A stretch of 64,000 nucleotides of DNA from Kerstersia similis (GTDB lineage Bacteria > Pseudomonadota > Gammaproteobacteria > Burkholderiales > Burkholderiaceae_B): contig NZ_CBCSIQ010000016.1 of the NCBI RefSeq assembly GCF_965139615.1, positions 1 to 64,000 of the forward strand, in the 5' to 3' direction. Positions within the stretch are counted from its first letter, which is position 1. Every line of letters begins with the position of its first letter. This document shows positions 9,085-18,190 of this stretch, in pieces. The notes beneath the pieces were generated by a model that saw nothing but the letters and a program-made list of their open reading frames with translations, was not told the origin of the DNA and did not search any database. Position numbers and translations under genes: made by a program.

Positions 9085-10056
9085 ATGAGTACCAGCACCG
9101 TCAAACTCAAGTGCCTGTCGCACACCCCCTTGCGTGGCCTGAATGACCCCGCACCCGGCGTGGTTGCGGAAGTCGATGCCGTCATCGCCGCCGCCCGGGC
9201 CGAGGTCGAAGCCTTTGACCCGGAACTGATCGTGGTTTTCGCCCCCGACCACTACAACGGCCTGTTCTATGACCTGATGCCGCCGTTCGTCATTGCCACG
9301 GCGGCCGAATCCGTCGCGGATTACAAAACACTGCCCGGTCCCTTATCCATCCCCGATGACCTGGCCCTGGATCTGGTACGCCATGTTCTCGACAGCGATA
9401 TCGACGTCGCCCTGTCGCACCGTCTGCAGGTTGATCACGGCTGCACCCAGATCCTCGAGGAAATGACCGGCAGCCTGACGCGCTACCCCGTCATTCCCGT
9501 CATCATCAACTCGGTCGCGCCACCATTCTGCCCCTATCGCCGCGTCCGCCTGCTGGGCGAGGCGGTCGGCCGCTTCATCGCCGGGCTGGGCAAACGCGTC
9601 CTGATCCTGGGGTCCGGCGGCCTCTCGCATGAGCCGCCAGTACCGGTGTTTTCAGGCGCCAAACCGGAAATCGCCGAGTTCCTGATTTCAGGCCGCAACC
9701 CCACCCCCGAAGCGCGGGCGGCCCGCCAGGCGCGCACGCTGGCGACCGGCCAGATTTTCGGCACGCCCGCCTGCGATCTCACCCCACTGAACGAGGAATG
9801 GGATCACGCCTTCATGGATCTGCTCATCGGCAAGGATCTCAGCAAGGTGGACGATTTCGAAATCGACGTGATCTCCAAAACTGCCGGACGCTCCACGCAT
9901 GAAGTACGCACCTGGGTCGCCGCCTTCGCCGCCATGGCGGCTGTGGGGGCCTATGAGGGCCGGCGCGACTACTACCGCCCGGTCAACGAGTGGATTGCCG
10001 GCTATGGCGTGGTCAGCGCCGAACCGGCATCCGCCGCCCATCGCGTCGCCGCCTGA
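9085..10056 (+). CDS. mhpB: 2,3-dihydroxyphenylpropionate/2,3-dihydroxycinnamate 1,2-dioxygenase
   Basis: 323 residues; the E. coli enzyme has 314. It is a class III (LigB-type) extradiol dioxygenase that uses Fe(II) to open the catechol ring beside the hydroxyl group. The two catalytic histidines of MhpB appear as His118 in QVDHGC and His182 in GGLSHEPP. The start chosen is the ATG after TCTGGAGATTCC; an in-frame extension upstream runs through the promoter region and is not protein-like. It is followed at 38 nt by mhpD and then mhpC, so ring cleavage, hydrolysis and hydration are encoded together. No hydroxylase gene (mhpA) is in the window. Confidence 0.92.
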   Translation: MSTSTVKLKCLSHTPLRGLNDPAPGVVAEVDAVIAAARAEVEAFDPELIVVFAPDHYNGLFYDLMPPFVIATAAESVADYKTLPGPLSIPDDLALDLVRHVLDSDIDVALSHRLQVDHGCTQILEEMTGSLTRYPVIPVIINSVAPPFCPYRRVRLLGEAVGRFIAGLGKRVLILGSGGLSHEPPVPVFSGAKPEIAEFLISGRNPTPEARAARQARTLATGQIFGTPACDLTPLNEEWDHAFMDLLIGKDLSKVDDFEIDVISKTAGRSTHEVRTWVAAFAAMAAVGAYEGRRDYYRPVNEWIAGYGVVSAEPASAAHRVAA

Positions 10057-10094
10057 ACCGGCGCCCCGTCACCTCTTTGCAGGACATGCAAGAC

Positions 10095-10895
10095 ATGAAC
10101 CAAGATATCCCGGCCTCGCCGCTAGACACCCTTGCCGCCGCCCATGCGCTGCGCCTGGCCACTGAACAGCTGCAAGCCATCGCGCCGCTGCGCGACCGGT
10201 TGCAGACCGCCAGCCCTGAGGCCGCCTATGCCATCCAGGAGGCCAACACCCGGCACGGGCTGGCACAGGGCCGCCGCCTGGTCGGCCGCAAAATCGGCCT
10301 GACCTCGCTGGCAGTCCAGGCACAGCTGGGCGTGGATCAACCCGATTTCGGCATGCTGTTCGATGATATGTCCGTCGGCGACGGCGCCACCATTGCCGCA
10401 GGCCGGCTGATTCAGCCCAAGGCGGAAGCGGAAGTCGCGCTGGTGCTGGGCCGCGACCTGAGCCATGAGCGCCATACCTATGCCGACCTGATCCGTGCCA
10501 CCGAATACTGCCTGCCGGCCATCGAAGTGGTGGACAGCCGGATCGAGGACTGGAATATCCGTTTCGTCGATACCGTGGCCGACAACGCATCCAGCGGCCT
10601 GTTCGTGCTGGGCAGCCGCCCGGTACTGTTGCGCGACATCGACCTGACGGATTGCGCCATGGAAATGCAATGCGATGGCGTGTCGGTATCGCGTGGCAAT
10701 GGCCGCGCCTGCCTGGGCAATCCGCTCAATGCCGCCCTCTGGCTGGCAGACACGATGGTGCGCTGCGGCCGTCCCTTGCAGGCCGGGGATATCGTACTAA
10801 CCGGCGCGTTGGGGCCGATGGCCGTGGCGCGTAGCGGCCAGCACTTCAGCGTGCACATCGCCGGCCTGGGGCACGTTTCCGTCCACTTCGAATAA
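10095..10895 (+). CDS. mhpD: 2-keto-4-pentenoate hydratase
   Basis: 266 residues, near the 269 of E. coli MhpD. Member of the fumarylacetoacetase-like hydratase/decarboxylase family; it adds water to 2-hydroxypenta-2,4-dienoate to give 4-hydroxy-2-oxovalerate. Family features seen are VGRKIGLTS near 55, the metal-binding acidic run PKAEAEVALVLGRDL and ALEVVDSRIEDW-like IEVVDSRIEDW. An ATG nine bases upstream lies too close to the ribosome binding site, so the second ATG was chosen. Order mhpB-mhpD-mhpC differs from E. coli (A-B-C-D-F-E). Confidence 0.9.
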   Translation: MNQDIPASPLDTLAAAHALRLATEQLQAIAPLRDRLQTASPEAAYAIQEANTRHGLAQGRRLVGRKIGLTSLAVQAQLGVDQPDFGMLFDDMSVGDGATIAAGRLIQPKAEAEVALVLGRDLSHERHTYADLIRATEYCLPAIEVVDSRIEDWNIRFVDTVADNASSGLFVLGSRPVLLRDIDLTDCAMEMQCDGVSVSRGNGRACLGNPLNAALWLADTMVRCGRPLQAGDIVLTGALGPMAVARSGQHFSVHIAGLGHVSVHFE

Positions 10896-10981
10896 GTCGT
10901 CCCCGCCCTGCCATGACGAGCCGGGCATCCGACCCGGCCGTCCCTTCTCCTCTGGTTCCCCATTCACCACCAGGAATTGCC

Positions 10982-11854
10982 ATGACAACAAGCCCTACGC
11001 TCCATACCGAAGCCAGCACCAGCCGCTACGCCCGCATCAAGGAACAGGATCTGGAACTCCAGGTTCATTACAACGACACTGGCGGTACAGGCCCGGTGGT
11101 CGTCATGCTGCATGGCTCCGGCCCAGGCGCCAGTGGCTGGGCCAACTTCAACCGCAATGTCCAACCGCTGGCTGACGCCGGTTTTCGCGTCATCCTGCTG
11201 GATTGCCCGGGCTGGAGCAAGAGCGACCCCATCGTCTGCACCGGCTCGCGCTCCGACCTGAACGCCCGCGCGCTCAAAGGACTGCTGGATACCCTGAACA
11301 TCGAACGCGCCCATCTCATCGGCAACTCGATGGGCGGCCATAGCACTGTCGCCTTTGCGCTCGCCAACCCGGAACGCATCGGCAAGCTCGTACTGATGGG
11401 CGGCGGTACCGGCGGCCCCAGCCAGTTCGTACCTATGCCCGCCGAAGGCATCAAGCTGTTGCAGGCGCTCTACCGCGAACCGACCATCGAAAACCTGCGC
11501 CGCATGATACAGGTTTTCGTCTTCGATACCAGCCATCTGACCGAAGAATTGTTCCAGGCGCGCCTGAACAACATGTTGTCGCGCCGCGACCACCTGGAAA
11601 ATTTCGTGAAGAGCCTGGAAGCCAACCCGCGCCAGTTCCCCGACTTCGGGCCGCGCCTGGGCGAGATCAAGGCACCGGCGCTGATCATCTGGGGCCGCGA
11701 CGACCGTTTCGTGCCCATGGATATCGGCCTGCGCCTGCTGTGGGGCATGGCCAATGCCGAACTGCATATTTTCAGCCGCTGCGGCCACTGGGCCCAGTGG
11801 GAACATGCGGACAAATTCAACCGCATGGTGCTGGATTTCTTTACCAAAGACTGA
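10982..11854 (+). CDS. mhpC: 2-hydroxy-6-oxonona-2,4-dienedioate hydrolase (meta-cleavage C-C hydrolase)
   Basis: 290 residues; E. coli MhpC has 288. Alpha/beta-hydrolase with oxyanion region HGSGPGASGW, nucleophile Ser116 in GNSMGGH, acid Asp240 in WGRDDRFVP and His269 in RCGHWAQWE. It cleaves the ring-fission product of MhpB to succinate or fumarate plus 2-hydroxypentadienoate, the substrate of MhpD. It is the last gene of the rightward cluster; mhpE and mhpF equivalents are absent here, so the final aldolase and dehydrogenase must be elsewhere. Confidence 0.92.
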   Translation: MTTSPTLHTEASTSRYARIKEQDLELQVHYNDTGGTGPVVVMLHGSGPGASGWANFNRNVQPLADAGFRVILLDCPGWSKSDPIVCTGSRSDLNARALKGLLDTLNIERAHLIGNSMGGHSTVAFALANPERIGKLVLMGGGTGGPSQFVPMPAEGIKLLQALYREPTIENLRRMIQVFVFDTSHLTEELFQARLNNMLSRRDHLENFVKSLEANPRQFPDFGPRLGEIKAPALIIWGRDDRFVPMDIGLRLLWGMANAELHIFSRCGHWAQWEHADKFNRMVLDFFTKD

Positions 11855-11939
11855 GCCTGCGCCAGCCATGGGCAAGACTGCTGCCCAGGCTGGCCGTATG
11901 CCGGCGACACGCCCCGGGCTGCGGCGCTTGTGCAAGCGC

Positions 11940-12890
11940 TCAAACCGGCAAGAGCAGCCCCGAACAGGTTTCCCGGGGCTGCGCCGCCGGTGCAGGCGCA
12001 TCGCCCCCAGGCCATGCGCCCGCACCGGCCTGCCTGCCCAGATGCCCTTCGATTTCCGCTACCGCCTCCCGCAAGGCCGGCATCAGGCGCTGCTCGGCTT
12101 CGCGGGTACTCATCGCCTTCTTGGTAAAAATAATATTGATGCAACCCAGCACCCGCTCACCCTGGTGAATGGGCAAGGCGATAGCACTCATGCGTGCCTG
12201 TTCCGACCAGTCGCCGTCATTGGAGCCAAACCCCTGTTCGCGGGTGGTCTGCAACAAGGCCGCAACCAGCTGCGGATTGCGTGCCAGGCGTGCCTGCTCG
12301 TCCTCCCCCTGTTGCAGCAAGCGCAGAATTTCCTCACGTTCCGCTGCCGGACAGGCGCTCAGATAGGCACGCCCGGCAGCCGTGAACAAAATGGGCAAAC
12401 GCCGCCGTATCATCGCCCGGTGAAACGACAGCGGGCTAAAGCGGTGCGTGGTTTCCCGCACCACCATGCTATCGCCATCCAGCATGCACAGATCGGAGGG
12501 CCAGATCGCTTTCTGCAGCAGGCGCCCCAAGGCCTGGCCCGCGATTTCGGACACCCAGTCCTCATCGGTGAAGCCATCGCTCAACTGCCGTACCTTGTGG
12601 TTCAGGCTGTAGTGTTCATCCGAGGAATTACGGCGTACATACCCCTCGTTCTGCAAGGTTTCCAGCATGCGCCGCACCGTCGTCCGGTGCAGGCCGGTCG
12701 CTACACTGATTTCCTTGATGGAAGCCCGGCCGCCCTGGGCCTGATTCAGGCAGAGCAGGATTTCCAGGCCTCGCCGCAAACTTTCAATCGGCCGGTAGCT
12801 GGGCGCGTCCTCAGCGTCGGGCCACACCTCGGCCACGGTGCTGTCCGACGCCCAGGGCGTCGATACCCTCAAGGCTTGTACCTGAGCCAT
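11940..12890 (-). CDS. IclR-family transcriptional regulator, MhpR-like (paralogue A)
   Basis: 316 residues. Winged helix-turn-helix at about 30-100 (RRGLEILLCL to EGYVRR) and the IclR effector domain after about 110, with motifs shared with MhpR: WPSDLCMLDG, ETTHRFSPLSFHRAM and the GCINIIF strand. MhpR is an activator of mhp genes that responds to hydroxyphenylpropionate. The start taken is the ATG overlapping the end of the second IclR gene by 22 nt. A Pro/Ala-rich C-terminal tail of about 30 residues goes beyond the family and its DNA contains a hairpin that may terminate the converging mhpC transcript. Last gene of the leftward operon. Confidence 0.85.
   Translation of the reverse strand: MAQVQALRVSTPWASDSTVAEVWPDAEDAPSYRPIESLRRGLEILLCLNQAQGGRASIKEISVATGLHRTTVRRMLETLQNEGYVRRNSSDEHYSLNHKVRQLSDGFTDEDWVSEIAGQALGRLLQKAIWPSDLCMLDGDSMVVRETTHRFSPLSFHRAMIRRRLPILFTAAGRAYLSACPAAEREEILRLLQQGEDEQARLARNPQLVAALLQTTREQGFGSNDGDWSEQARMSAIALPIHQGERVLGCINIIFTKKAMSTREAEQRLMPALREAVAEIEGHLGRQAGAGAWPGGDAPAPAAQPRETCSGLLLPV
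11954..11982 (+). terminator. Hairpin between convergent mhpC and IclR gene
   Basis: Arms GCAGCCCCG and CGGGGCTGC (9 bp, 11-nt loop) lie 100 nt after mhpC and inside the 3' end of the IclR coding region. There is no T-run. It could end the mhpC transcript; the coding overlap makes this uncertain. Confidence 0.35.
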
Positions 12891-13681
12891 CCGTATTCTC
12901 CCAAAGGCAGCGAATCCAGTTCCCGCTCGATATCGTGCACACACTCATGCAAGGCATCCAAATAGCGCTCAGCGGCCTTGGCCGGCGTCATCGAGCTCCT
13001 GAAAAACATAATATTGATCGCCCCCAGTACCCGATTGCGCCAGCACACCGGGTAGGCAATGGCGCTGATATTCGGTTCGGTGCCGCCTGAGGACTCGGCG
13101 TAGCCGCGCTCGCGCGCCTGCAAGCGCAGTTGCTGCAGCTCATGCCGCACCGCTTCCTTGGAAAAGCCATCATGCTTCATGATGCTGGCCAGATCCAGGA
13201 TCTGCTCCAGGCTCTCATCGGCCACTTCACTCAGAATCGCCACCCCTAATGCGGAGCGCAGCAAAGGCCGGGTCTTGCCGACCATGGCGCGATTGACCGA
13301 CATCGGACTGAAGCGGTGCGTGGACTCCCGGATTTCCAGGTGCCCAGATGAAAACGTGGCAAAGTCGCTGGGCCACTGCACTTGCGACAACAAGCGCCCC
13401 AGGTAGGGCCCGATCACCTGCACCACCCAATCCTCATCCTTGACGCTATCGGCAAAACGGCGAAAGCGCGTCGTCAGGAAGTAGCGCCCATCACCCGGCC
13501 TGAGATACACGTAGCCCGCCTGCTCCAGCGTGAACAGCAGGCGGTACACCGTGGCACGATGTATGCCCGTGTACTTGGCCAGCTCGCCTGGGTTGGCCCA
13601 ACCCAGGTCGCTGAGCGCCCCGATCAGTTCCAGGCCGCGCTCCAGGGCGCGAACCCTGGGGTAAACATCGTTTTGCTGCAC
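12869..13681 (-). CDS. IclR-family transcriptional regulator, MhpR-like (paralogue B)
   Basis: 270 residues from a GTG start. GTG was chosen because it lies seven bases after a GAGGAG ribosome binding site; a longer ATG reading extends into the preceding gene. HTH domain at about 10-80, then an effector domain with WPSDFATFSSGHLEIRE, STHRFSPMSVNRAM and GAINIMFF. These match paralogue A position by position, so the two arose by duplication or by pairing of related regulators. One may serve the mhp genes, the other the TRAP operon; this split is inference. Confidence 0.85.
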   Translation of the reverse strand: MQQNDVYPRVRALERGLELIGALSDLGWANPGELAKYTGIHRATVYRLLFTLEQAGYVYLRPGDGRYFLTTRFRRFADSVKDEDWVVQVIGPYLGRLLSQVQWPSDFATFSSGHLEIRESTHRFSPMSVNRAMVGKTRPLLRSALGVAILSEVADESLEQILDLASIMKHDGFSKEAVRHELQQLRLQARERGYAESSGGTEPNISAIAYPVCWRNRVLGAINIMFFRSSMTPAKAAERYLDALHECVHDIERELDSLPLGEYGWLRYKP

Positions 13682-13692
13682 GTTTTTTCTCC

Positions 13693-14478
13693 TCAGTCGG
13701 GAGGATACAGCGCCAGCAGCTCCGCACTGGGTTTGATGTAATGCCAACGCCGGCCGGCATGCAAACCCGTCAACCGGTGCAGCTTGGCCAGCATTTCCGC
13801 ATACGACAGGGGAGCCCCCACGCCATCCAGCACGCTGACGCCGTCAATTTCATAAACGTCATTGGCCGCCAGTACCTCGGCAACCAGGCCTTCTGCCGGA
13901 ACGATCAAGTCCGCCCCGGCAGCAATGGCGCGCCGCGCAGTGGCCGTAAAGGCCTCAATGTAATCACCCGGCTCCAGGAACACCTGCTCGATGGCACGCT
14001 CTGGCAACTGCGGTTCAATGACATAGATGCCGCTGATGCGCGACTCCAGGCGATGACGCTGCATGGCATTCTTCAGGAACCACTGGTTTTCCTCGTTCAA
14101 GGTCACCAGCCCAATCTGCTGGGCCATGGAGCAGGAAATCAAGACCGTGCTTTCCGGCATGGAAATCACGGGGATATCGACCAGTGAACGGCATTCGCGC
14201 AGCAGCGGCTCGGTAAAGGTACCGATCACAAAAGCGTCATAGCCCTCCTGTTCGGCCCGATGCACGTTGTGCAGCAGCTGCCGGCTCATCGCCTTGTAAT
14301 AGGCATAGGGCACTTTCATCACTTCACTGGGCGATTTACCGTGCCACATGGTTTCCGGCACACCATGCAAAACGATTTCCGTACCAGGATTGGCGATGCG
14401 CGCATAATGCCGCGCCAGCGATGCCCGGTACACCGGGTAGTTGTCCAGATCGACGCTGGATTGATGCCAGATTTTCAT
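13693..14478 (-). CDS. Asp/Glu/hydantoin racemase-superfamily protein lacking both catalytic cysteines
   Basis: 261 residues, normal length for hydantoin racemases and related decarboxylases. The fold-specific stretches are seen: YDAFVIGTFTEPLL near 90, where active enzymes have a Cys in a CFxDP-like turn, and ADLIVPAEGLVAEV near 190, where they have GCAGM. Both cysteines are replaced (Thr and Ala/Glu). Other cysteines (RECRS, ISCSMAQQ) are not at the catalytic places. It may bind a carboxylate without racemising it, or use another chemistry. Start ATG follows AAGGGAGCGGGG. It sits between SDR and IclR genes in the TRAP operon, which suggests a role in metabolism of the imported acid. Confidence 0.75.
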   Translation of the reverse strand: MKIWHQSSVDLDNYPVYRASLARHYARIANPGTEIVLHGVPETMWHGKSPSEVMKVPYAYYKAMSRQLLHNVHRAEQEGYDAFVIGTFTEPLLRECRSLVDIPVISMPESTVLISCSMAQQIGLVTLNEENQWFLKNAMQRHRLESRISGIYVIEPQLPERAIEQVFLEPGDYIEAFTATARRAIAAGADLIVPAEGLVAEVLAANDVYEIDGVSVLDGVGAPLSYAEMLAKLHRLTGLHAGRRWHYIKPSAELLALYPPD

Positions 14479-14488
14479 CCCCGCTCCC

Positions 14489-15250
14489 TTAGACCATGTA
14501 ATAGCCGCCGTTGACATCCAGCGTACTGCCCGTCACGTAATCCGCCAGCGGATTCACCAGATAAGTCACGGCAGCGGCCACTTCATCGGGCTGCCCGACG
14601 CGTGCCAGCGGCACCAGGCCCACGGCTCCCGCATCATCCTTGCGATCCAGGCGGGTGCGCAGCATGGGGGTATCAATCAAGCCCGGCGCCACCACATTGG
14701 CGGTGATATTCAACGGCGCCATTTCCCGCGCCAGTGCCTTGGTGAAAGCGATGACGGCAGCCTTGCTGGCCACGTAGGCCGTGCAGGAGCGATAGCCACC
14801 CAATTGCGCCGCCGACGAAGCAAAGTTGATGATGCGCCCATGCTGAACCGAAGTATCAGCCTGCATCACAAACGCCCGGCAGACCGCATAAGTGCCGAAA
14901 GCGTTGACGGCGAACACCTTTTCCCACAGTTCGGGCGTGGTATTGCGCACGTCGATGACTGCACCGCCGTCACCGACCGGAGAAATCGCCGCCGTATTGA
15001 CCAGCACCGACAGACGCACGCCCTCCTCACTCAAGCGGGCGAAAAGCTGCTCGACGGAAGCCATGCTGCTGATATCCACGCCGGCCACCCGATGACCGTG
15101 ACCGGGCAGCGCCGCGGCCAGGGCCGGCAGCGGCGCCGGGTCCAGATCGGCCAGCACCACCTGCAGCCCTTGCTGCGCCAGCGTACGGCAGACGGACTGG
15201 CCAATGCCGCCTGCGGCGCCTGTCACCAGCGCAATGCGATTTTCACTCAT
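14489..15250 (-). CDS. Short-chain dehydrogenase/reductase (FabG-like)
   Basis: 253 residues, classical SDR. Cofactor motif TGAAGGIGQ (10-18), an Asp at the end of beta-2 (LADLD) that favours NAD(H), VNTAAIS in place of the usual NNAG, catalytic Ser145 or 146, and Tyr159-x3-Lys163 (YVASK). Start ATG follows GAGGAGCACAAC and the gene comes 10 nt after the TRAP permease. It probably oxidises a hydroxyl group on the acid taken up by the TRAP system; substrate unknown. Confidence 0.85.
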   Translation of the reverse strand: MSENRIALVTGAAGGIGQSVCRTLAQQGLQVVLADLDPAPLPALAAALPGHGHRVAGVDISSMASVEQLFARLSEEGVRLSVLVNTAAISPVGDGGAVIDVRNTTPELWEKVFAVNAFGTYAVCRAFVMQADTSVQHGRIINFASSAAQLGGYRSCTAYVASKAAVIAFTKALAREMAPLNITANVVAPGLIDTPMLRTRLDRKDDAGAVGLVPLARVGQPDEVAAAVTYLVNPLADYVTGSTLDVNGGYYMV

Positions 15251-15260
15251 GTTGTGCTCC

Positions 15261-17177
15261 TCAACTGCCGCTCAAAACGCCTGGCAGCCACATTGTGATG
15301 ATGGGGAATACCGTCAGCAGAATGACCCGGACCAGATCGGCCAGCAGGAACGGCGTCACGCCACGGAAAATGGTCGCCAAGGGCAGGCGGTCGCCCACCA
15401 CGCTGCGCATGACGAACACATTCATGCCCAGCGGCGGCGTAATCATGCCGATTTCCACCAGCGACAGCGTCACGACCCCCCACCAGATCAGGTCATAGTC
15501 CATGCCGACAATCAGGGGCACGACCAGCGGCGTCGTCACCAGCACGGCTGCCAGCGTATCGAACACCGTGCCCAGCAGCAGATAGAACAGCACCAGACCG
15601 AACAGGATCAACCAATGCGGCATGGTATTGATGTCCACCAGGCTCAACACCAGTTGGGTGATATCCGTGAAGCTCATGAAGCTGGCGAAAATATTCGCGC
15701 CGATGAAAATCACATAGATCGCGCCAGCATTGATACCGGTATCAATCAAGGACGACTTGAACTTCTCCAGCGTGAAGCCCTTGGTGCCGACAGCAAAGAC
15801 AAAGGACAGCAAAGCGCCGACCGAGGCGGCCTCCTGGGTGGTGAACATGCCGCCATACAGACCGCCCAGCACCAATGCAAACAGCAGCACCGGACGCCAG
15901 GCCTTGATCATGGCGTCACGCGCTACCTGCCAGTTGAATTTCTCGACATCAGGCGCGAGGCTGGGCTTGAGGCGCACGGAGATGAAAATGGCCAGCACAT
16001 ACATCGTCAACGCCAGCAGGCCCGGAATCAGGGCGGCCTGGAACGCGACCTGAATGGACTGCTCCACCACCACGCAATACACGATCAGAACCACGGACGG
16101 TGGAATCAGTGCGCCCAGCGTACCACCTGCGGCGATACAGCCGGCGGCCAGGCTATGTGCGTAATTGCGGCGCTCCATTTCCACGAATGCGACCTTGCCG
16201 AAGGTAGCGGTGGTGGCGATGGACGAACCACAAATCGCACCAAACCCGCCGCACCCCAATACCGATGCCATTGCCAGACCACCGCGACGCGATCCCAGCA
16301 AGGCCGTACCGGAATTGAAAATATCGCCGGACAGGCCTGCCCAGGTGGCAAAATTTCCCATCAGCAGGAACAGCGGGATGGCCGCCATATCCATACTCGT
16401 CAACGCGCGGCCTACCTCGTTCTGCGACACGACCAGCGCCTGCTCACCTCCCAGCGTCAAGGCCAGGCTGGCCACCCCGACAATCGCCAGCGAAACCCCG
16501 ATGGGAATCTGCGCGGCGATGAGCAGGTACAGCACGACAAACGCCATGCTGGCCTGCATGCCTGGGCTGCTGTCTTCATTGATGAACAACACCATCAGGA
16601 CGGCACACGCGGCGATGGTGCCGGCAGTCACCAGCGCGCCGCGCCAGAACCCCGGCTGCGCGTAGGCCCGCTCACGCAGCATCGCATACCAGCGCTGCGC
16701 CGCCTGAATCAGTACCGTCAACGCCGCCAGCGACATCAGCACCCCGGCAACCGCCCACCAGCCCGCTGTCTGCCAGCCCACGACCATCGTTTTTTCGCCG
16801 TACTCGTGCGCATCCAGCGCACGGAACAACAGGACGACGGCCAGCCAGCCAAATACCGCGACTTCCGCCAGCTCGCACAGCAGACGCACTGCCGTCTGGT
16901 TGCGGCCAGCGACGGCCTTCATCACATCCATGCGGATGTTCAAATGGCGAACGAACACCAGCCCGGAGAACCCGGCCACAATAATGGCCATGAACAAGCC
17001 GTTCAGTTCAAACAGGCCGCGCACCGTATATGACGTGAAAGCACGCAGCAGGATATCCACCAGCGTACCGGCCGACACGACCAGAAGCAGCGTCAGGGCC
17101 GCCCAGGCCATGACCTTGCAAAACTGGTCCTGCCAGTCAGCCTTGGCGGCAGTGTCCGCGATATTGGCCGAGCTCAT
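15261..17177 (-). CDS. TRAP transporter fused permease (DctQ-DctM)
   Basis: 638 residues. The N-terminal 200 or so residues form the four-helix DctQ small subunit, with the RHLNIRMD stretch found in that family. The rest is the 12-segment DctM large subunit, with CGGFGAICGSSIATTATFG and GGTLGALIPPS, which are DctM signatures. Fusion of the two subunits is common. It imports an organic acid using a sodium or proton gradient together with the adjacent DctP protein; the start is three bases from the DctP stop. Confidence 0.9.
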   Translation of the reverse strand: MSSANIADTAAKADWQDQFCKVMAWAALTLLLVVSAGTLVDILLRAFTSYTVRGLFELNGLFMAIIVAGFSGLVFVRHLNIRMDVMKAVAGRNQTAVRLLCELAEVAVFGWLAVVLLFRALDAHEYGEKTMVVGWQTAGWWAVAGVLMSLAALTVLIQAAQRWYAMLRERAYAQPGFWRGALVTAGTIAACAVLMVLFINEDSSPGMQASMAFVVLYLLIAAQIPIGVSLAIVGVASLALTLGGEQALVVSQNEVGRALTSMDMAAIPLFLLMGNFATWAGLSGDIFNSGTALLGSRRGGLAMASVLGCGGFGAICGSSIATTATFGKVAFVEMERRNYAHSLAAGCIAAGGTLGALIPPSVVLIVYCVVVEQSIQVAFQAALIPGLLALTMYVLAIFISVRLKPSLAPDVEKFNWQVARDAMIKAWRPVLLFALVLGGLYGGMFTTQEAASVGALLSFVFAVGTKGFTLEKFKSSLIDTGINAGAIYVIFIGANIFASFMSFTDITQLVLSLVDINTMPHWLILFGLVLFYLLLGTVFDTLAAVLVTTPLVVPLIVGMDYDLIWWGVVTLSLVEIGMITPPLGMNVFVMRSVVGDRLPLATIFRGVTPFLLADLVRVILLTVFPIITMWLPGVLSGS

Positions 17178-17179
17178 GT

Positions 17180-18190
17180 TTATTGCGCTCCGCGTTGCGA
17201 TTCAAGGGCTTCGGTATAGACCTCCCAGACACGTTCGCCCTGCGGAACACTGCCCACCCATTTTTCAATTACCGGCTGCACGGCTGCTGTCCAGCGCTCG
17301 ACATCGGCTGCGCTGGGCGTCACGATGGTGTGGGCCGGATTCTGCTGCAGCAATTGCTTCAGACGCTCGTTTTCCCCGCCCAGGCCCTCGGACCAGCGAT
17401 CGACGAAGTTGGCGCCACCGTGTTTCTCCAGAGCGGCCTTGGCTTGCGGAGCCAGACGGTCATAGGCACGCTTGTTGATCACCAGGAACACCGTGCTGGA
17501 GCCCATCGGCACGTCAATGTGATACGGCACGAAATCCAGCACCTGCCAGGTATAGACCGCATTCCAATCGTTCAGGCTGCCGCTGAGCGTCTTCTTCGAC
17601 AGGTTTTCCGCCGTCTGCGGCACAGGCAGGCCGACCGGGATGATGCCCAGCGCCTCGACCGAAGCGCTGGCCAGCGGCCCGGCGGCACGGATACGCTGTC
17701 CCTTGAAATCGTCCAGCGAATTGATCTCGCCCACGCCATGCGCCGTCAGGATGCCCGAGGACACCAGCGCGAACACCTTCACATCATCGAAGCCATCCAT
17801 CAGGCCCTCTTCGTACAGACGCCAAACGCCAGTGGAGGCTTCCCGCAGCGTACGTGCCTGGAACGGAATCTCCGGAATATCGGCCACCTTGAAACGCCCT
17901 GGCGTATAGCCCGTCACGCCCCAGCCCATATCCACCAGACCACGGCGCACCGCATCGAACGTATCCTCGGCCTTGACCAGCGAACCGCCCGAGTACAACT
18001 GGATTTTCAGCGTGCCTTGCGAATCTTCCTCGATATCCTTGATCAAGGGCTCGAACATGCCTTTGGTCAGGTAGGCCGTGGGGCCGGCGAAGTTGGAGAA
18101 CTTCAGCGTCGTGGGTTTGCTCTGGGCCAGGGCCACCGTTCCACATGCCAGGGACACGGAACAGAATGCCGCCATGAGAATTCGTTTCAT
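17180..18190 (-). CDS. TRAP transporter solute-binding protein (DctP family)
   Basis: 336 residues with a signal peptide (cleavage after VALA-Q, about 22). Motifs of the DctP family include GQRIRAAGPLASA near 165, with the Arg that binds the ligand carboxylate, and VPQTAENLSKKTLSG. First gene of the leftward operon; ATG preceded by AAGGAGATAAAG. Upstream lie two IclR-type palindromes, so expression is likely controlled by one of the two IclR proteins. The ligand is probably an aromatic or other carboxylate linked to the mhp pathway (inference from context). Confidence 0.88.
   Translation of the reverse strand: MKRILMAAFCSVSLACGTVALAQSKPTTLKFSNFAGPTAYLTKGMFEPLIKDIEEDSQGTLKIQLYSGGSLVKAEDTFDAVRRGLVDMGWGVTGYTPGRFKVADIPEIPFQARTLREASTGVWRLYEEGLMDGFDDVKVFALVSSGILTAHGVGEINSLDDFKGQRIRAAGPLASASVEALGIIPVGLPVPQTAENLSKKTLSGSLNDWNAVYTWQVLDFVPYHIDVPMGSSTVFLVINKRAYDRLAPQAKAALEKHGGANFVDRWSEGLGGENERLKQLLQQNPAHTIVTPSAADVERWTAAVQPVIEKWVGSVPQGERVWEVYTEALESQRGAQ

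Noticed and set aside
15204..17033. Long plus-strand open frame opposite the TRAP permease gene
   Set aside because: Composition is dominated by His/Gln/Arg/Asp, as expected for the antisense of a hydrophobic high-GC gene; no ribosome binding site or domain.
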